The notes beneath the pieces were generated by a model. The model worked only from the letters and a program-made list of their open reading frames with translations. It had not been told where the DNA came from and ran no database searches. A stretch of 64,000 bases of DNA from Penium margaritaceum (Eukaryota > Streptophyta > Zygnematophyceae > Desmidiales > Peniaceae): positions 38,328 to 102,327 of the forward strand of contig SZWC01008623.1 in the NCBI GenBank assembly GCA_023375785.1. The letters run 5' to 3'. Made by a program: the position numbers and the translations under genes. The number at the start of each line of letters is the position of its first letter. Positions within the stretch are counted from its first letter, which is position 1. Of the stretch, positions 31,897-41,476 are shown piece after piece.

Positions 31897-34800
31897 TCAC
31901 ACTGGTGGTAGCAGCACGAACTCCGTGGCCGGATAACTGCGGTCACTGAACCCTTCCGGCCCTTCCAACCACACTTGCCCCGCCTCGACGCTGGCCACGT
32001 GGTACACCTCCCGCGGTTCTCCTGCCTCTTGCCCCGCATTGGGAAAGGAGCAGAGATACACCAAGTGGCCCTCTTTGATGGGCCCATGGTTCAGCCGTCG
32101 GTTGGCTGCATCGCATCCGTGCCAGGGAGCGACAGAACCCCTCAACCGCGCCTCTGCCCGCATGGCCTTCGTCCTTTCACAGCGCTCGTGGAACCATTCT
32201 GCGACCTCCTTGTCCCTCTCCTCCTCCGAGCGCTTCCCTTCTTCCTCCGGAGCAAGTGGTAGCCTCAGCGGCTTCTGGGGCATGCCCATCGCCGCCCGCG
32301 GTGGCTGTCCAAAGAGCAGCATGTGGGGTGAGAAGGAGGTTGCACGGCTGGGTGTCGTGTTGATGAAGTGTGTCGTCGTCTTCAGCTTCTTTGTCCAGCC
32401 GCTGCCCTCCGCGGTGGCCACTGCTCGCTCCAGTATCTTGTGCACCCGCTCCACTTGCCCCTGGGATTCTGGCCTGTACCACCCGGAGTGTACATGGCGG
32501 ACCCCCCATTCCTCCAACTCCTCTCTGAAGGCCCCCATGAATTCGGTGCCATTGTCACTGTGCACCACGCTGCATCCCCCAAAGCGGTAAAAGATCTCCT
32601 CACGGATGAACCTTTCCGCGGTGGCAGAGCTCTTGTTGGGCACAGCGCGGACCCAGAGAAACTTCGTGAAGTGGTCCACCGCTGCGATCCAGTACCGGTT
32701 CCCTTGGTCGCGGTGCGCACGGGGGTCGTGGAAGTCAATGATAATATTCTCCAGCGGCTCACCGATGGGGGAGGGTTGGAACAGCGGCTGGTCCCGTGGT
32801 GTGTTCTTTCGCGCTCGCTCGCAGGGGGCGCAGTGCTGCACCACCTCCTTGATGAGAGCCGCCAGATTCGGCACATGGATGATGGGTGTGAGGCGGTCCT
32901 TCAGCGCCTGCATGCCGGTGTGGTGATGGCCGTGGTAGGCCTCCACCACCGCCTTCTGCAGCGTCGGCGGGGGTACCCACAAGACGCGCGGAGTTAATCT
33001 CCAGAGGCGGCCATCCTCCCACGCATAATGCTCGCACAAACATGCCAGGTCATCCTTCTTCCTCCGGTCGAACTCCACGCCCAGCCGTGTTTCCAGATCC
33101 GCGTATACCTTCTGCGCCTCCGCCTTCTGCTGCTCCTTGCTGCTGGCGCGGAGAAGGATGTGGGCGGTCTGCCAGATCCGCCAGTCCTGCGTCTCCATGG
33201 GCCCCTTCCTCCCCGCTTTGTCTGTCCCCGCTTCTCCCGGCTTTCGTTTTGTCTCCGGCACTCTTGCCGGCAGTCCGCGCGCTCGCCTCCCATCCTGCTC
33301 CACTTTCATCACCTCAAACTTCTTGCGGTTGTCCTCGTCGTAGACTGGCGGCTCTCTGTCCCAGGAGTCGGGTGCAGGGAACAGCCGAAGGATTCCGACC
33401 GCTCGAAGTTCCCTTTCGTCCCACTGGTCTTGCAGCCTTGTCTCAGAAGGACCACCTGGTCGTCTGCCGCGTCCGCCAACGCGGTGCAGGTCAATCACCT
33501 CCTCCCTTCTCTGCAGGGCCGCTCCCGGGGCCCGTGGTAGTCCCTGGCTGCGTGTGATGGGCTGCTCCTCTTTTGAATCTCCTCGTGATTCACTAATCTC
33601 GGAGACCACCATCACCGCCGCCTCTTTCTCCGTGCGTCCTCTCTTTTCTACCCCCTTGCGGACAGCTGCTGCAGCGGTTTCTCCCAAGACAGGCCGCAGT
33701 GAGGCCGGCACCATTTCCACCAGCATCTGAACCTTGCGGAAGACTGCTATGAGGAGCTCTGCTGCTTGCGCGGCCTCCCGTTGGGCTTGCGCCAGCTGCT
33801 CCGGAGTAACGCTGGAGCTGGAGCCTTCGTGTGTTTGAGGCTGTTTCTCCTTCCGTGGCTTCGCGGCCGCTGCCTCGTCCGCCTTCCGCTTTCCTTTTGA
33901 GGCTGGGGTAGTTTCCTCCGGGAGCATCTGCTCCGGCTCTTTGCTTCGGCCGGTATCTACTACCGGCGGTGCTACCCTGGTGTGGCTAACGGTTGCTGCT
34001 GCCTTCCGCACTACCGCCGCTGCTCGGGCCTGGAGTTGTGCCTTCCACCGAAGGGAGCCGGCAGATAGCTCCGGGCGGTGGCGCTTGGCACTAGCCTTGT
34101 GCCTCTTCACCGTCTGCTCTCCTTCTTCTGCTGCTAAACGCTTTTCCGCTGCTCTGGCTGTCGCCGTTCCCCTTACTGTCTCCGCCGTCGTCCTAGCCAC
34201 TCTTGCTATGGCTGCCTCTGTGACTGCTAGTGTTGTTGTCGCTACTTGTGCCTCTGTGGCTATTGCTGCCGCTACCGCTGCCTCCGTCGTTGCTGCTGCT
34301 GTTGCTGCTGCTACCTTTGTTGCTGCTGCCGTTGCCTCTGCTGCCGCTGTTGCTGCCACCTCTGCTTTTGCGGCTGCTGCCGCTGCTTCTGCTTCCACCA
34401 TGATTTCCCTTATAAGCTGCTCCGTAGCTTCCTTGTCTGCCTTAGCCGCCGCCTCCCGCTCCTGGGCCAATCGGGCCTCTGTTGCCGCGGATTCCATGGC
34501 CGCCCGTTCCGCCTCGGCTGCCTCCTCCTCCCAGGCTTTCCGTAGGCGTTCTTGCATCTGTTGCAGCTGAGGGGTAGATTGGGTGTACTCGTGGGCTTCT
34601 TCTACCTCCGCGTCCCTCCTGCTCTTGTCTTCCCGGCATATCTCCGCTGCCTCCTTGGCCCAGTGTCGCACCTCCTCATGCCTGAGACGCAGTCCCTTTC
34701 CTTGCACCATGGTCCACTGTCCTTCTGCAACCGCTGTCGCCACTCTGGTGCGTAGTACATTCTGGAGCGTCAGCGTCCAACACTTCTCCATGGCATCCAT

Positions 34801-37800
34801 CCAGCGTCCCTCAGGCACCTGAGAGTCAGCCAGCCGCGATATTTCCTCCTGCGGGTAGTGAACACTCCACTTGGCATAGGTGAGGTTGAGCAAGTATCCC
34901 CACCTCCACTCATCCGCCGCGGATCTTCGTCGTGGTGCCTCCGCCGATCCTGGTGCCTGGTCGTTCACGTGGTACAGAGTGAGGGCTTTGGCCCTCTCCT
35001 GGAGCAGGTGCACGTAACGTCTCTCCGGACTACTCCGCTGGTCCTTCTGCACCCTGTTCCACCACACTCGAGAGGCTTCCAGTGATGGATCTGGCCGCTC
35101 GGTGTCCAACAGCTCCGCGACACCTGTCATGTCGTTGGCCAGCCCTGGGTTGATGCTCAGGCTGTCCCGCAATGCCAAAACAAGGCGTTCTGCGCCTGCT
35201 GTCTCCAGCAGTTGCACCTGCCTTTCGTGCAGCCCGAGGGCTAGCGCACCCGTTGCCGCTCCCTTCAGTACCACCTGCCACATTTTGCCGAACAGTGAAT
35301 CCGCGAATTCCACGCGGATCACGTCCGGAATCTCCGTCAGTAGTTGGAGCATGAGGCTGCTCATGACTTCAAACAACAAGGCTTCCTTGGGCTGCTCCCC
35401 GCTATCCCTCGAGCTTTCTTCGAGGTGCGTCCTTGCCCCTTCCATCACCGTTCCTGTGCCTAGCAGGGGGCGTGCGGGTTGCCGGGTCGGGCTATTGCGC
35501 GAAGTCGGCGGCGAGTGGGAGAGCGCCGTTGTCGCCGCGGAGGGAGCTGGGGCAGTCAGCACCTGGGCCCCATCTCGCGGGCTTGGTGTCGGTGTAGCGG
35601 TTGTTCTTGCCGCTGTTTGCATTGCTCCTGCCGCGGGCTCCGTGCGCCTGAGGATCCGCGTTGGTGGTGTGCTTGTGGCCAGGCTCTTTTGTGATGAGCC
35701 TGTCGATCTCGCCGCAGGCGGCATGGCTTGTGCTGGTGTTCCTTCCACGGGGTTGCACCGTGGTGGGATTGCCGCTGCTGGTGTTGGGGTTCGTGTCGGG
35801 GTTGTCCCTGCGGCGGGGCTGGGCCGCTGTGAGGCCACAGCCGCTGCTGGCGTGGCCGTCACTGGTGTCAGAGGTGTTCTTGCCGCAGGGCCAGGTCGGG
35901 ACACGCCTGTCGCAGCTGTGTGTGGTGCTGGTGTCCTTGCCGGTGGTGTTCTTGTCGTAGGACCCGGCCGCGGTGGGGCCGCTACCCCCGCTGGTGGTGT
36001 CGGTGTCCGTGCCGGTCGGTGTCCCGCGCCCGTGTTAAGGGCAGGGCGACGTAGCTGACGTCGGGAGGGTCCACCCCCCCGTGACGGAGGCGCGGTCCCC
36101 GTGCCTTGGTTGCGCGCCATGTCGATGGTTCCGCGGGCGAGAGCCCAGCTCCGCGTGACCCGGCGAGTGAGTTGAGTGCCTGTGAGAGATGAGTCGGAGG
36201 TGGGTAGGGATGGGCGGGGAGATGGTCGACGCGAAGTGAAGAGTGGAGTGAATGATCGAACGCCAGAACTCGAAATGAGACTGAGGATGCCTGTGCCGAT
36301 CAATATATCCGCTTGGCGCGGCGCGAGCCAGTCCACCGCGAGCAGGATGTCATACGTGCGGACGTCGCAAACTTGGACAGTGTGCGCCGCATGTACATTT
36401 GCCATCTGCATGGGAAGGCCCGCGATCTGTCCGAGCGGCGCGTCGATGTCACCAGTGGAGATAGAGAAGCGGAGTCGAGTGGGCTGGATGAGGTGCTGCA
36501 TGTGGAGCGAACGGACCATCCGGAGTGCCAGGACCTCAAGGATGTGCTCCGCAGCCTCCGGAGGTGTCTGATCAGGTTCTGGCCAATCATGGCGTGGAAG
36601 TCGGCTCAGAGCATCCGCGTTGCGGTTGGCAACCGCAGGGTGGTACTTGATCTTCATGTTGTAACCCTGCAGGAGGAGTGCCCATTTGGCTAGGATGCCC
36701 TCATGGTTCTCGGTGGTGAGGAGCCATTGGAGAGCCTGATGGTCCGTGAAGACCGTGAATGGTGTACCATTCTTGATGTAGTCGCGGAAGTGTTGGAGTG
36801 CCCAAAGGACAGCCAGGCACTCGCCTTTCACCGGCGGGTACTTCCGCTCTCCTTCGGTGAGGGCACGACTGGCGTACGCAATCACCTTCTGGGTTGGTTC
36901 GTGCACTGTCTGGGATAGGATGGCGCCCAGCCCGTCCAGCGACCAGTCAGTGGTAGTATAGAATGGGAGGTTGAAGTCAGGGAATTCGAGCATGGGTGCG
37001 GTGACTAGGTGGTGCTTCATCTCCGTCCAGGCGTCCGCGCATTCTGATGTCCAGTCAAACGGCACATCTTGGTGCGTCAGCTCCTGGAGTGGCTTGATGA
37101 TGCGTGCGTGGTCGCGGACGAATTTCCGGTAGAAGGAGACAAAACCCAAGAAGATTTTGACCTGTCCAGTGGAAGTGGGCTGACGCCACTCCTGCAGTGC
37201 CGCAATCTTCTCAGGATCAGTCTTGATTCCATCCATCACAAAGCCAAGGAACTCCATTTCCGTAGCTCCGATGGAGCACTTGGCTGCCTTGAGCTTGAGG
37301 TTGGCCTTGCGGAGGGCAGCGAAGACAGCGTCTAGGGAGGAGAACAGCTCTTCAAAGGTGTGAGCCGCAACCATGATGTCGTCAATGTAGCAGCTGACAT
37401 TGGGGATGCCGCGGAGGGTGGAGTCCATGACCCGCTGAAATGTCGCGCTGGCATTGCGGAGTCCAAAGGGCATGCGCGTGAATGCGTATAGACCTTCTGG
37501 CGTCACGAATGTTGTTTTGGCAATGGAGTCTGGGTGCATGGGGATGGCATGGAAGGCAGCCTTGACGTCGAGCTTTGCGAACCATCCGCGACCCTGTTGC
37601 CGCTCCTGTATGTCGACAATCAATGGCATGGGGTATGCATCCTCTTCGGTCACACGGTTGAGGTCACGGAAGTCGACGCAGAATCGTTTGGACCCATCCG
37701 GTTTTCCCACGATGACTAAGTTGGCACGCCAGGGGCTGACGATAGGGACGATCACCCCTTGCGCCTTGAGTTCCGCGAGCCCCTCCGTGATGATGTTCTC

Positions 37801-38697
37801 TTGCTCAGGGAGGATGCGCCGCACCTTCTGCTTTGTGGGCACGGAATCCCCCGTGGAGATGATGTGGAACGCTTCCACGGCCCCTAAATCAACCGCAATT
37901 CCAGCGAAGATGTCTGCAAATGCGTTCAATAGATCGCAGAAGTCTTGCTTCTGTGTGGGGGAGAGCCGTGAATGGAGCATGTGATCCCATCGCGGAGGTG
38001 GTGGTGGTGCCGTCTTGCGAAGTGGGTAGAACTCTTCCTCCTCAAGTGGAGGGCCAGTTCCAAAGACTCGCTGTCCCCTATTCCACAATCCCAGGAGGTT
38101 GGTCTGTACTCCAGGCTCGGTGGAATCTTTCGCGAATTCCTGCCAGTCGCCGGCTGAGATCTGTTCCGCGTCAGGCACATCCGCTGGGAGGGGTTGTAAC
38201 CTGTCAGCGTGTGCCTGGGAGTCCTCTGCCGCAGCATCCAGGAGAGAACAGGATTCGCCGCCGGTGACCGGTATCGCCATCCTGTCACCAATGGTGATGG
38301 GGCAGTACACTTCCTCCCCGGACGCGGAACTGAGCTGCATGATCCCCAGGGAGAAGAAAAGGTTAGCCTGCCGCGGTACCAGGTAGTCCATGCCCAGGAG
38401 CACCTCATACGTCCGGGCTTGCGTAACTTGGACGTTCACTGGCTCATGAAGGGAGCCCACCTGCATGGGTAGGCCGTGAACCTCTCCATCCCCGTAATCC
38501 ATTCCTCCAGCCGAGTTGGTGAAGAGTCGGCGCGTAGGGAGGATGCGGTCTGCCCATCCGACCACCAGGAGAACGCGGAACGCCACTGTGGTGTGGGTGG
38601 TTCCCGTATCAATGATGGCCAGGAATTTTCTTCCGCAGATCCAAATCACACAGCAAGCGACCTCGTAGTGGTTCTCGTCCCGTCGCGGTGGTTCCAA
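31897..38697 (-). CDS. Gypsy pol, 2266 codons open, with a long block between RNase H and integrase
   Basis: Open frame; residues count from 38697. Retropepsin with DTGTT near residue 30. RT about 300-490, with VDFRDLNRVT and YIDD (37378-37389). RNase H about 560-705, with TTDWSLDGLGAILSQ and FTDHQALQWL. Then about 1,200 residues not typical of Gypsy pol: a second protease-like half (about 740-815), a Pro/Thr/Ala-rich part from about 860 where an ATG (36118-36120) begins MARNQG, an unassigned helical part, an Ala/Glu-rich likely coiled coil (about 1380-1530) and a charged tail. Integrase at about 1920-2120: an H-x3-H...C-x2-C zinc site (HHHTG...HCAPC) and a D,D,E core with HSDNGTEF and ESQGQVERVH. 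No chromodomain seen. Confidence 0.85.
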   Translation of the reverse strand: MEPPRRDENHYEVACCVIWICGRKFLAIIDTGTTHTTVAFRVLLVVGWADRILPTRRLFTNSAGGMDYGDGEVHGLPMQVGSLHEPVNVQVTQARTYEVLLGMDYLVPRQANLFFSLGIMQLSSASGEEVYCPITIGDRMAIPVTGGESCSLLDAAAEDSQAHADRLQPLPADVPDAEQISAGDWQEFAKDSTEPGVQTNLLGLWNRGQRVFGTGPPLEEEEFYPLRKTAPPPPPRWDHMLHSRLSPTQKQDFCDLLNAFADIFAGIAVDLGAVEAFHIISTGDSVPTKQKVRRILPEQENIITEGLAELKAQGVIVPIVSPWRANLVIVGKPDGSKRFCVDFRDLNRVTEEDAYPMPLIVDIQERQQGRGWFAKLDVKAAFHAIPMHPDSIAKTTFVTPEGLYAFTRMPFGLRNASATFQRVMDSTLRGIPNVSCYIDDIMVAAHTFEELFSSLDAVFAALRKANLKLKAAKCSIGATEMEFLGFVMDGIKTDPEKIAALQEWRQPTSTGQVKIFLGFVSFYRKFVRDHARIIKPLQELTHQDVPFDWTSECADAWTEMKHHLVTAPMLEFPDFNLPFYTTTDWSLDGLGAILSQTVHEPTQKVIAYASRALTEGERKYPPVKGECLAVLWALQHFRDYIKNGTPFTVFTDHQALQWLLTTENHEGILAKWALLLQGYNMKIKYHPAVANRNADALSRLPRHDWPEPDQTPPEAAEHILEVLALRMVRSLHMQHLIQPTRLRFSISTGDIDAPLGQIAGLPMQMANVHAAHTVQVCDVRTYDILLAVDWLAPRQADILIGTGILSLISSSGVRSFTPLFTSRRPSPRPSLPTSDSSLTGTQLTRRVTRSWALARGTIDMARNQGTGTAPPSRGGGPSRRQLRRPALNTGAGHRPARTPTPPAGVAAPPRPGPTTRTPPARTPAPHTAATGVSRPGPAARTPLTPVTATPAAAVASQRPSPAAGTTPTRTPTPAAAIPPRCNPVEGTPAQAMPPAARSTGSSQKSLATSTPPTRILRRTEPAAGAMQTAARTTATPTPSPRDGAQVLTAPAPSAATTALSHSPPTSRNSPTRQPARPLLGTGTVMEGARTHLEESSRDSGEQPKEALLFEVMSSLMLQLLTEIPDVIRVEFADSLFGKMWQVVLKGAATGALALGLHERQVQLLETAGAERLVLALRDSLSINPGLANDMTGVAELLDTERPDPSLEASRVWWNRVQKDQRSSPERRYVHLLQERAKALTLYHVNDQAPGSAEAPRRRSAADEWRWGYLLNLTYAKWSVHYPQEEISRLADSQVPEGRWMDAMEKCWTLTLQNVLRTRVATAVAEGQWTMVQGKGLRLRHEEVRHWAKEAAEICREDKSRRDAEVEEAHEYTQSTPQLQQMQERLRKAWEEEAAEAERAAMESAATEARLAQEREAAAKADKEATEQLIREIMVEAEAAAAAAKAEVAATAAAEATAAATKVAAATAAATTEAAVAAAIATEAQVATTTLAVTEAAIARVARTTAETVRGTATARAAEKRLAAEEGEQTVKRHKASAKRHRPELSAGSLRWKAQLQARAAAVVRKAAATVSHTRVAPPVVDTGRSKEPEQMLPEETTPASKGKRKADEAAAAKPRKEKQPQTHEGSSSSVTPEQLAQAQREAAQAAELLIAVFRKVQMLVEMVPASLRPVLGETAAAAVRKGVEKRGRTEKEAAVMVVSEISESRGDSKEEQPITRSQGLPRAPGAALQRREEVIDLHRVGGRGRRPGGPSETRLQDQWDERELRAVGILRLFPAPDSWDREPPVYDEDNRKKFEVMKVEQDGRRARGLPARVPETKRKPGEAGTDKAGRKGPMETQDWRIWQTAHILLRASSKEQQKAEAQKVYADLETRLGVEFDRRKKDDLACLCEHYAWEDGRLWRLTPRVLWVPPPTLQKAVVEAYHGHHHTGMQALKDRLTPIIHVPNLAALIKEVVQHCAPCERARKNTPRDQPLFQPSPIGEPLENIIIDFHDPRAHRDQGNRYWIAAVDHFTKFLWVRAVPNKSSATAERFIREEIFYRFGGCSVVHSDNGTEFMGAFREELEEWGVRHVHSGWYRPESQGQVERVHKILERAVATAEGSGWTKKLKTTTHFINTTPSRATSFSPHMLLFGQPPRAAMGMPQKPLRLPLAPEEEGKRSEEERDKEVAEWFHERCERTKAMRAEARLRGSVAPWHGCDAANRRLNHGPIKEGHLVYLCSFPNAGQEAGEPREVYHVASVEAGQVWLEGPEGFSDRSYPATEFVLLPPV

Positions 38698-38715
38698 GGG
38701 CTGTGGTGCCCATCC

Positions 38716-38949
38716 CTACTCTCCTTCCACGAGACTTAGTGCCAGCGACATCTCGGGTACCGCGCGGCGGGTATTCTGCGTGCCGGGTGTAGGCGCGGTA
38801 CAGTTGAGGGAGATGCCCATAGCTCGGAGGCGTTGATTGGCCCTGGCGAACTCCTCCTTCAGTCGCGGTGCAATCTCGGGATGAATGCGGAGGAACTCAA
38901 AGAAGTTGACTTCCGCGATGGGGGTGGTAAAGAGGCGTTGGACGGGGTT
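38716..38949 (-). pseudogene. Gypsy gag C-terminal piece left of Copia-D
   Basis: Minus-strand coding segment with EVNFFEFLRIHPEIAPRLKEEF, lying between the Copia-D 5' LTR and pol. It is the continuation of Gypsy gag beyond the insertion, as shown by the AGTGC target duplication on both sides of Copia-D. Confidence 0.75.
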
Positions 38950-38954
38950 AGTGC

Positions 38955-39290
38955 TGTTGAAATAGTATGCACCTTGTCCACTGCCTAGCTGGCTAGCTAC
39001 ACATACAGACAAGGCATGCACTGCTCTGTGGAGTACGTCCCCTTGGTCTGTTTTGAGATGGGCCAGGAATGCACTGCCCATAATAGGTATGTCCCCTGTG
39101 GCTCATCATAGGAACCATACCTTTTTGGCATGGTTGAATAGGCACCGGAGTCTCAGACGAGAGATCGCAGGTTCAAACCCCGCGACGGCCACATTTTGTT
39201 GTGGCCAAAACTTGGACAGGAAGCTTCTATGAAGCTTACTAAAAGCCTGGCTTGAGGATGACACTTGGCGGTCTAAGGACGCGCCAAGTA
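38955..39290 (+). repeat. Copia-D 5' LTR (visible part)
   Basis: Matches 43627-43962 almost perfectly, then meets a single n at 39291. Sequence after the n differs from the 3' LTR, so this n conceals a join of unknown length and the LTR end and primer site are not visible. Confidence 0.88.
39126..39190 (+). promoter_or_regulatory. tRNA-like segment with A and B boxes in the Copia-D LTR
   Basis: TGGCATGGTTGAATAGG (39126-39142) resembles a Pol III A box and D arm of Leu/Ser-type tRNAs. GGTTCAAACCC (39170-39180) matches the B box, and CGCAGG/CCCGCG around the loop form a near-perfect T stem. The spacing between boxes is right for a tRNA, but the acceptor stem is not formed, so this is tRNA-derived and not a functional tRNA gene. 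It is repeated in the 3' LTR at 43798-43862. Confidence 0.6.
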
Positions 39291-39291
39291 N

Positions 39292-39569
39292 CACGTGGCG
39301 GACTAGGGGACGAGGATCAGCTCTGTCCATGTTGGACAAGACCCTCGAGCCCCAACGGGATTAAGCTCTACCCCTTTGTAGAAGGTGGTACGACCCCGAG
39401 TCCGTTCCCTCACGACGGCACCATCGCCTTAGGCGATCATCGGCTGGAGGGGTAAGCAACGGAACCAACTGCACCTTTGACAACGGTCGCAGTCAGCAGC
39501 CTCATCAGCCTCATCGGCCTCAACGAAGCAGAGTAGCAACGAAGCAGAGAAGACGAGCAACCGCCAAAG
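39292..39569 (+). other. Copia-D leader segment
   Basis: Non-coding sequence between the single n and gag. It contains the stem ATCGCCT/AGGCGAT (39423-39437) and a GGCTGGAGGGGTAAGCAAC block matching the Copia-B leader (about 14008-14030). CAGCCTCATC-type short direct repeats follow near 39497-39525. No primer site visible. Confidence 0.6.
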
Positions 39570-40440
39570 ATGGCGGATCCGACTCCAGCCCGCCTTGAGG
39601 CGGGTATGTCCAAATTCACGGGGACAGGTTTTCCCTTGTGGAAATGGCAATTTGAGATTTTCATGAAGGTGCGTGGCTACCTCGACATCCTAAAAGGGAT
39701 CGAGATTGCACCCGCCGATGCGGCCGTGACGACGCATGCGGCTGACCTTGCAGCATGGACGATGAAGAACAACATGGCTCTCGCCATTCTTGTGACGTCC
39801 ATCAACGAGACTCAACACTCCCACATCACAGGATGCACGTTGGCTGCCGAGGCCTACGCAAAGCTCTCACGCGTGCATCAATCGAACGCCCTAGCAAACC
39901 GACTCTTCATCTTCCAACGGTTGATGTCTATGAGGGTGAGCGAAGGAGAATCGATACCCGCATTTTTGCAGTCGTTCGACAACGTGTTGCAAGAGGTCCA
40001 GCAAATGGAATGGAAGCTCGACTCCAACATGCGTGCCATGATCCTTCTAATGGCGCTACCGGAAAGCTGGGGGTCCTTGATCACCGTATTTGGCGGTTGG
40101 AAGGAGGCAGATCTGACGTACGAGGCTGTCGCCGAACACGTCCGCAACGAGTCCATGCGACGCAGTGGCAGTGAGGCAAACATCTCAGCCTATGCCTCTC
40201 GCTTCGGTGGACAAAGTGCAAGCTCTCGCTCCAGTCAAGGCAACAGCGGAAGCGGTGGCGGTGGAGGGAAAGGCAACGGTGGTGGGAAGAGTTCCAAGAA
40301 GCCCGGAAACTGTCACAATTGTGGCAAGGCTGGGCACTGGGCTAGGGACTGCCGTAGTCCCAAGAAAGAAGGCGGGAGCAAAGGTGGAAAGGAGAAGAAG
40401 GAGCTCACCAACATGATGGCTAGGGGGCTGCCCATGAAGG
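39570..40440 (+). pseudogene. Copia-D gag
   Basis: Begins at ATG (MADPTPARLEAGMSKF). It has the gag signature FTGTGFPLWKWQFEIF near residues 16-31, LPESWGSLITVFGGW near 175, a Gly/Ser-rich hinge and a perfect CCHC knuckle CHNCGKAGHWARDC near residue 250 (about 40313-40355). It forms particles and binds element RNA. The frame continues into the protease region. Confidence 0.87.
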
Positions 40441-40926
40441 GCGCAGCGATCCTTAGGCCCGGGGCATTCGCCCTTGACTCGGGCACCAACCACCACTCTT
40501 CAAAAGAGAAGGGTGGATTTGTCGCCATGGCCGAATCTGTCATGCGCATCAAGTGTGCAAACGGCGGCGTCGTCCAAGCCATGGGCGAAGGGGACAAGGT
40601 GATCACGTTCAACGTGAACGGTGCGGAGAAGGCGGTCAACCTTCAAAAGGTGGTGTACATGCCCTCCTTCGCAGCCAACCTATTGTCCGTGTCACAAATC
40701 ACCGACAACAACATGACAGTGGTGTTCACCAACAAGGAAGCGGTGGCCCTAAAAAATGAGGACATCCAGATTTTGTACACCAAAGACGACCTCATGCTTC
40801 AAGTTCCAAGAGTCGACGGCCTCTACGTGCTTCAAACCAAAGTCACCAAGGCGTTGGATGAGGGACTCGCATGTGCCACCAAGACAGTGGCACCGGAGCC
40901 AAAGGATGCACCGCCGGCGACCGCTG
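40441..40926 (+). pseudogene. Copia-D protease region
   Basis: FALDSGTNHHS (about 40468-40500) is the aspartic-protease site of Copia. VVYMPSFAANLLSVSQITD (about 40651-40707) is the flanking block. It continues to the n gap at 40927. Confidence 0.85.
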
Positions 40927-41476
40927 NNNNNNNNNNNNNNNNNNNNNNNNNNNNNNNNNNNNNNNNNNNNNNNNNNNNNNNNNNNNNNNNNNNNNNNNNN
41001 NNNNNNNNNNNNNNNNNNNNNNNNNNNNNNNNNNNNNNNNNNNNNNNNNNNNNNNNNNNNNNNNNNNNNNNNNNNNNNNNNNNNNNNNNNNNNNNNNNNN
41101 NNNNNNNNNNNNNNNNNNNNNNNNNNNNNNNNNNNNNNNNNNNNNNNNNNNNNNNNNNNNNNNNNNNNNNNNNNNNNNNNNNNNNNNNNNNNNNNNNNNN
41201 NNNNNNNNNNNNNNNNNNNNNNNNNNNNNNNNNNNNNNNNNNNNNNNNNNNNNNNNNNNNNNNNNNNNNNNNNNNNNNNNNNNNNNNNNNNNNNNNNNNN
41301 NNNNNNNNNNNNNNNNNNNNNNNNNNNNNNNNNNNNNNNNNNNNNNNNNNNNNNNNNNNNNNNNNNNNNNNNNNNNNNNNNNNNNNNNNNNNNNNNNNNN
41401 NNNNNNNNNNNNNNNNNNNNNNNNNNNNNNNNNNNNNNNNNNNNNNNNNNNNNNNNNNNNNNNNNNNNNNNNNNNN
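40927..41476. other. Assembly gap (550 n)
   Basis: Run of n between protease and integrase of Copia-D. Confidence 0.99.

Noticed and set aside
33941-34570. Plus-strand Ala/Val/Ser-rich 209-codon frame
   Set aside because: It is the antisense shadow of the Ala/Glu-rich coiled-coil part of the Gypsy pol on the minus strand.
39126-39190. Functional tRNA-Leu/Ser gene
   Set aside because: A and B boxes and a T stem are present, but no acceptor stem or proper anticodon arm forms; kept only as a tRNA-like segment.
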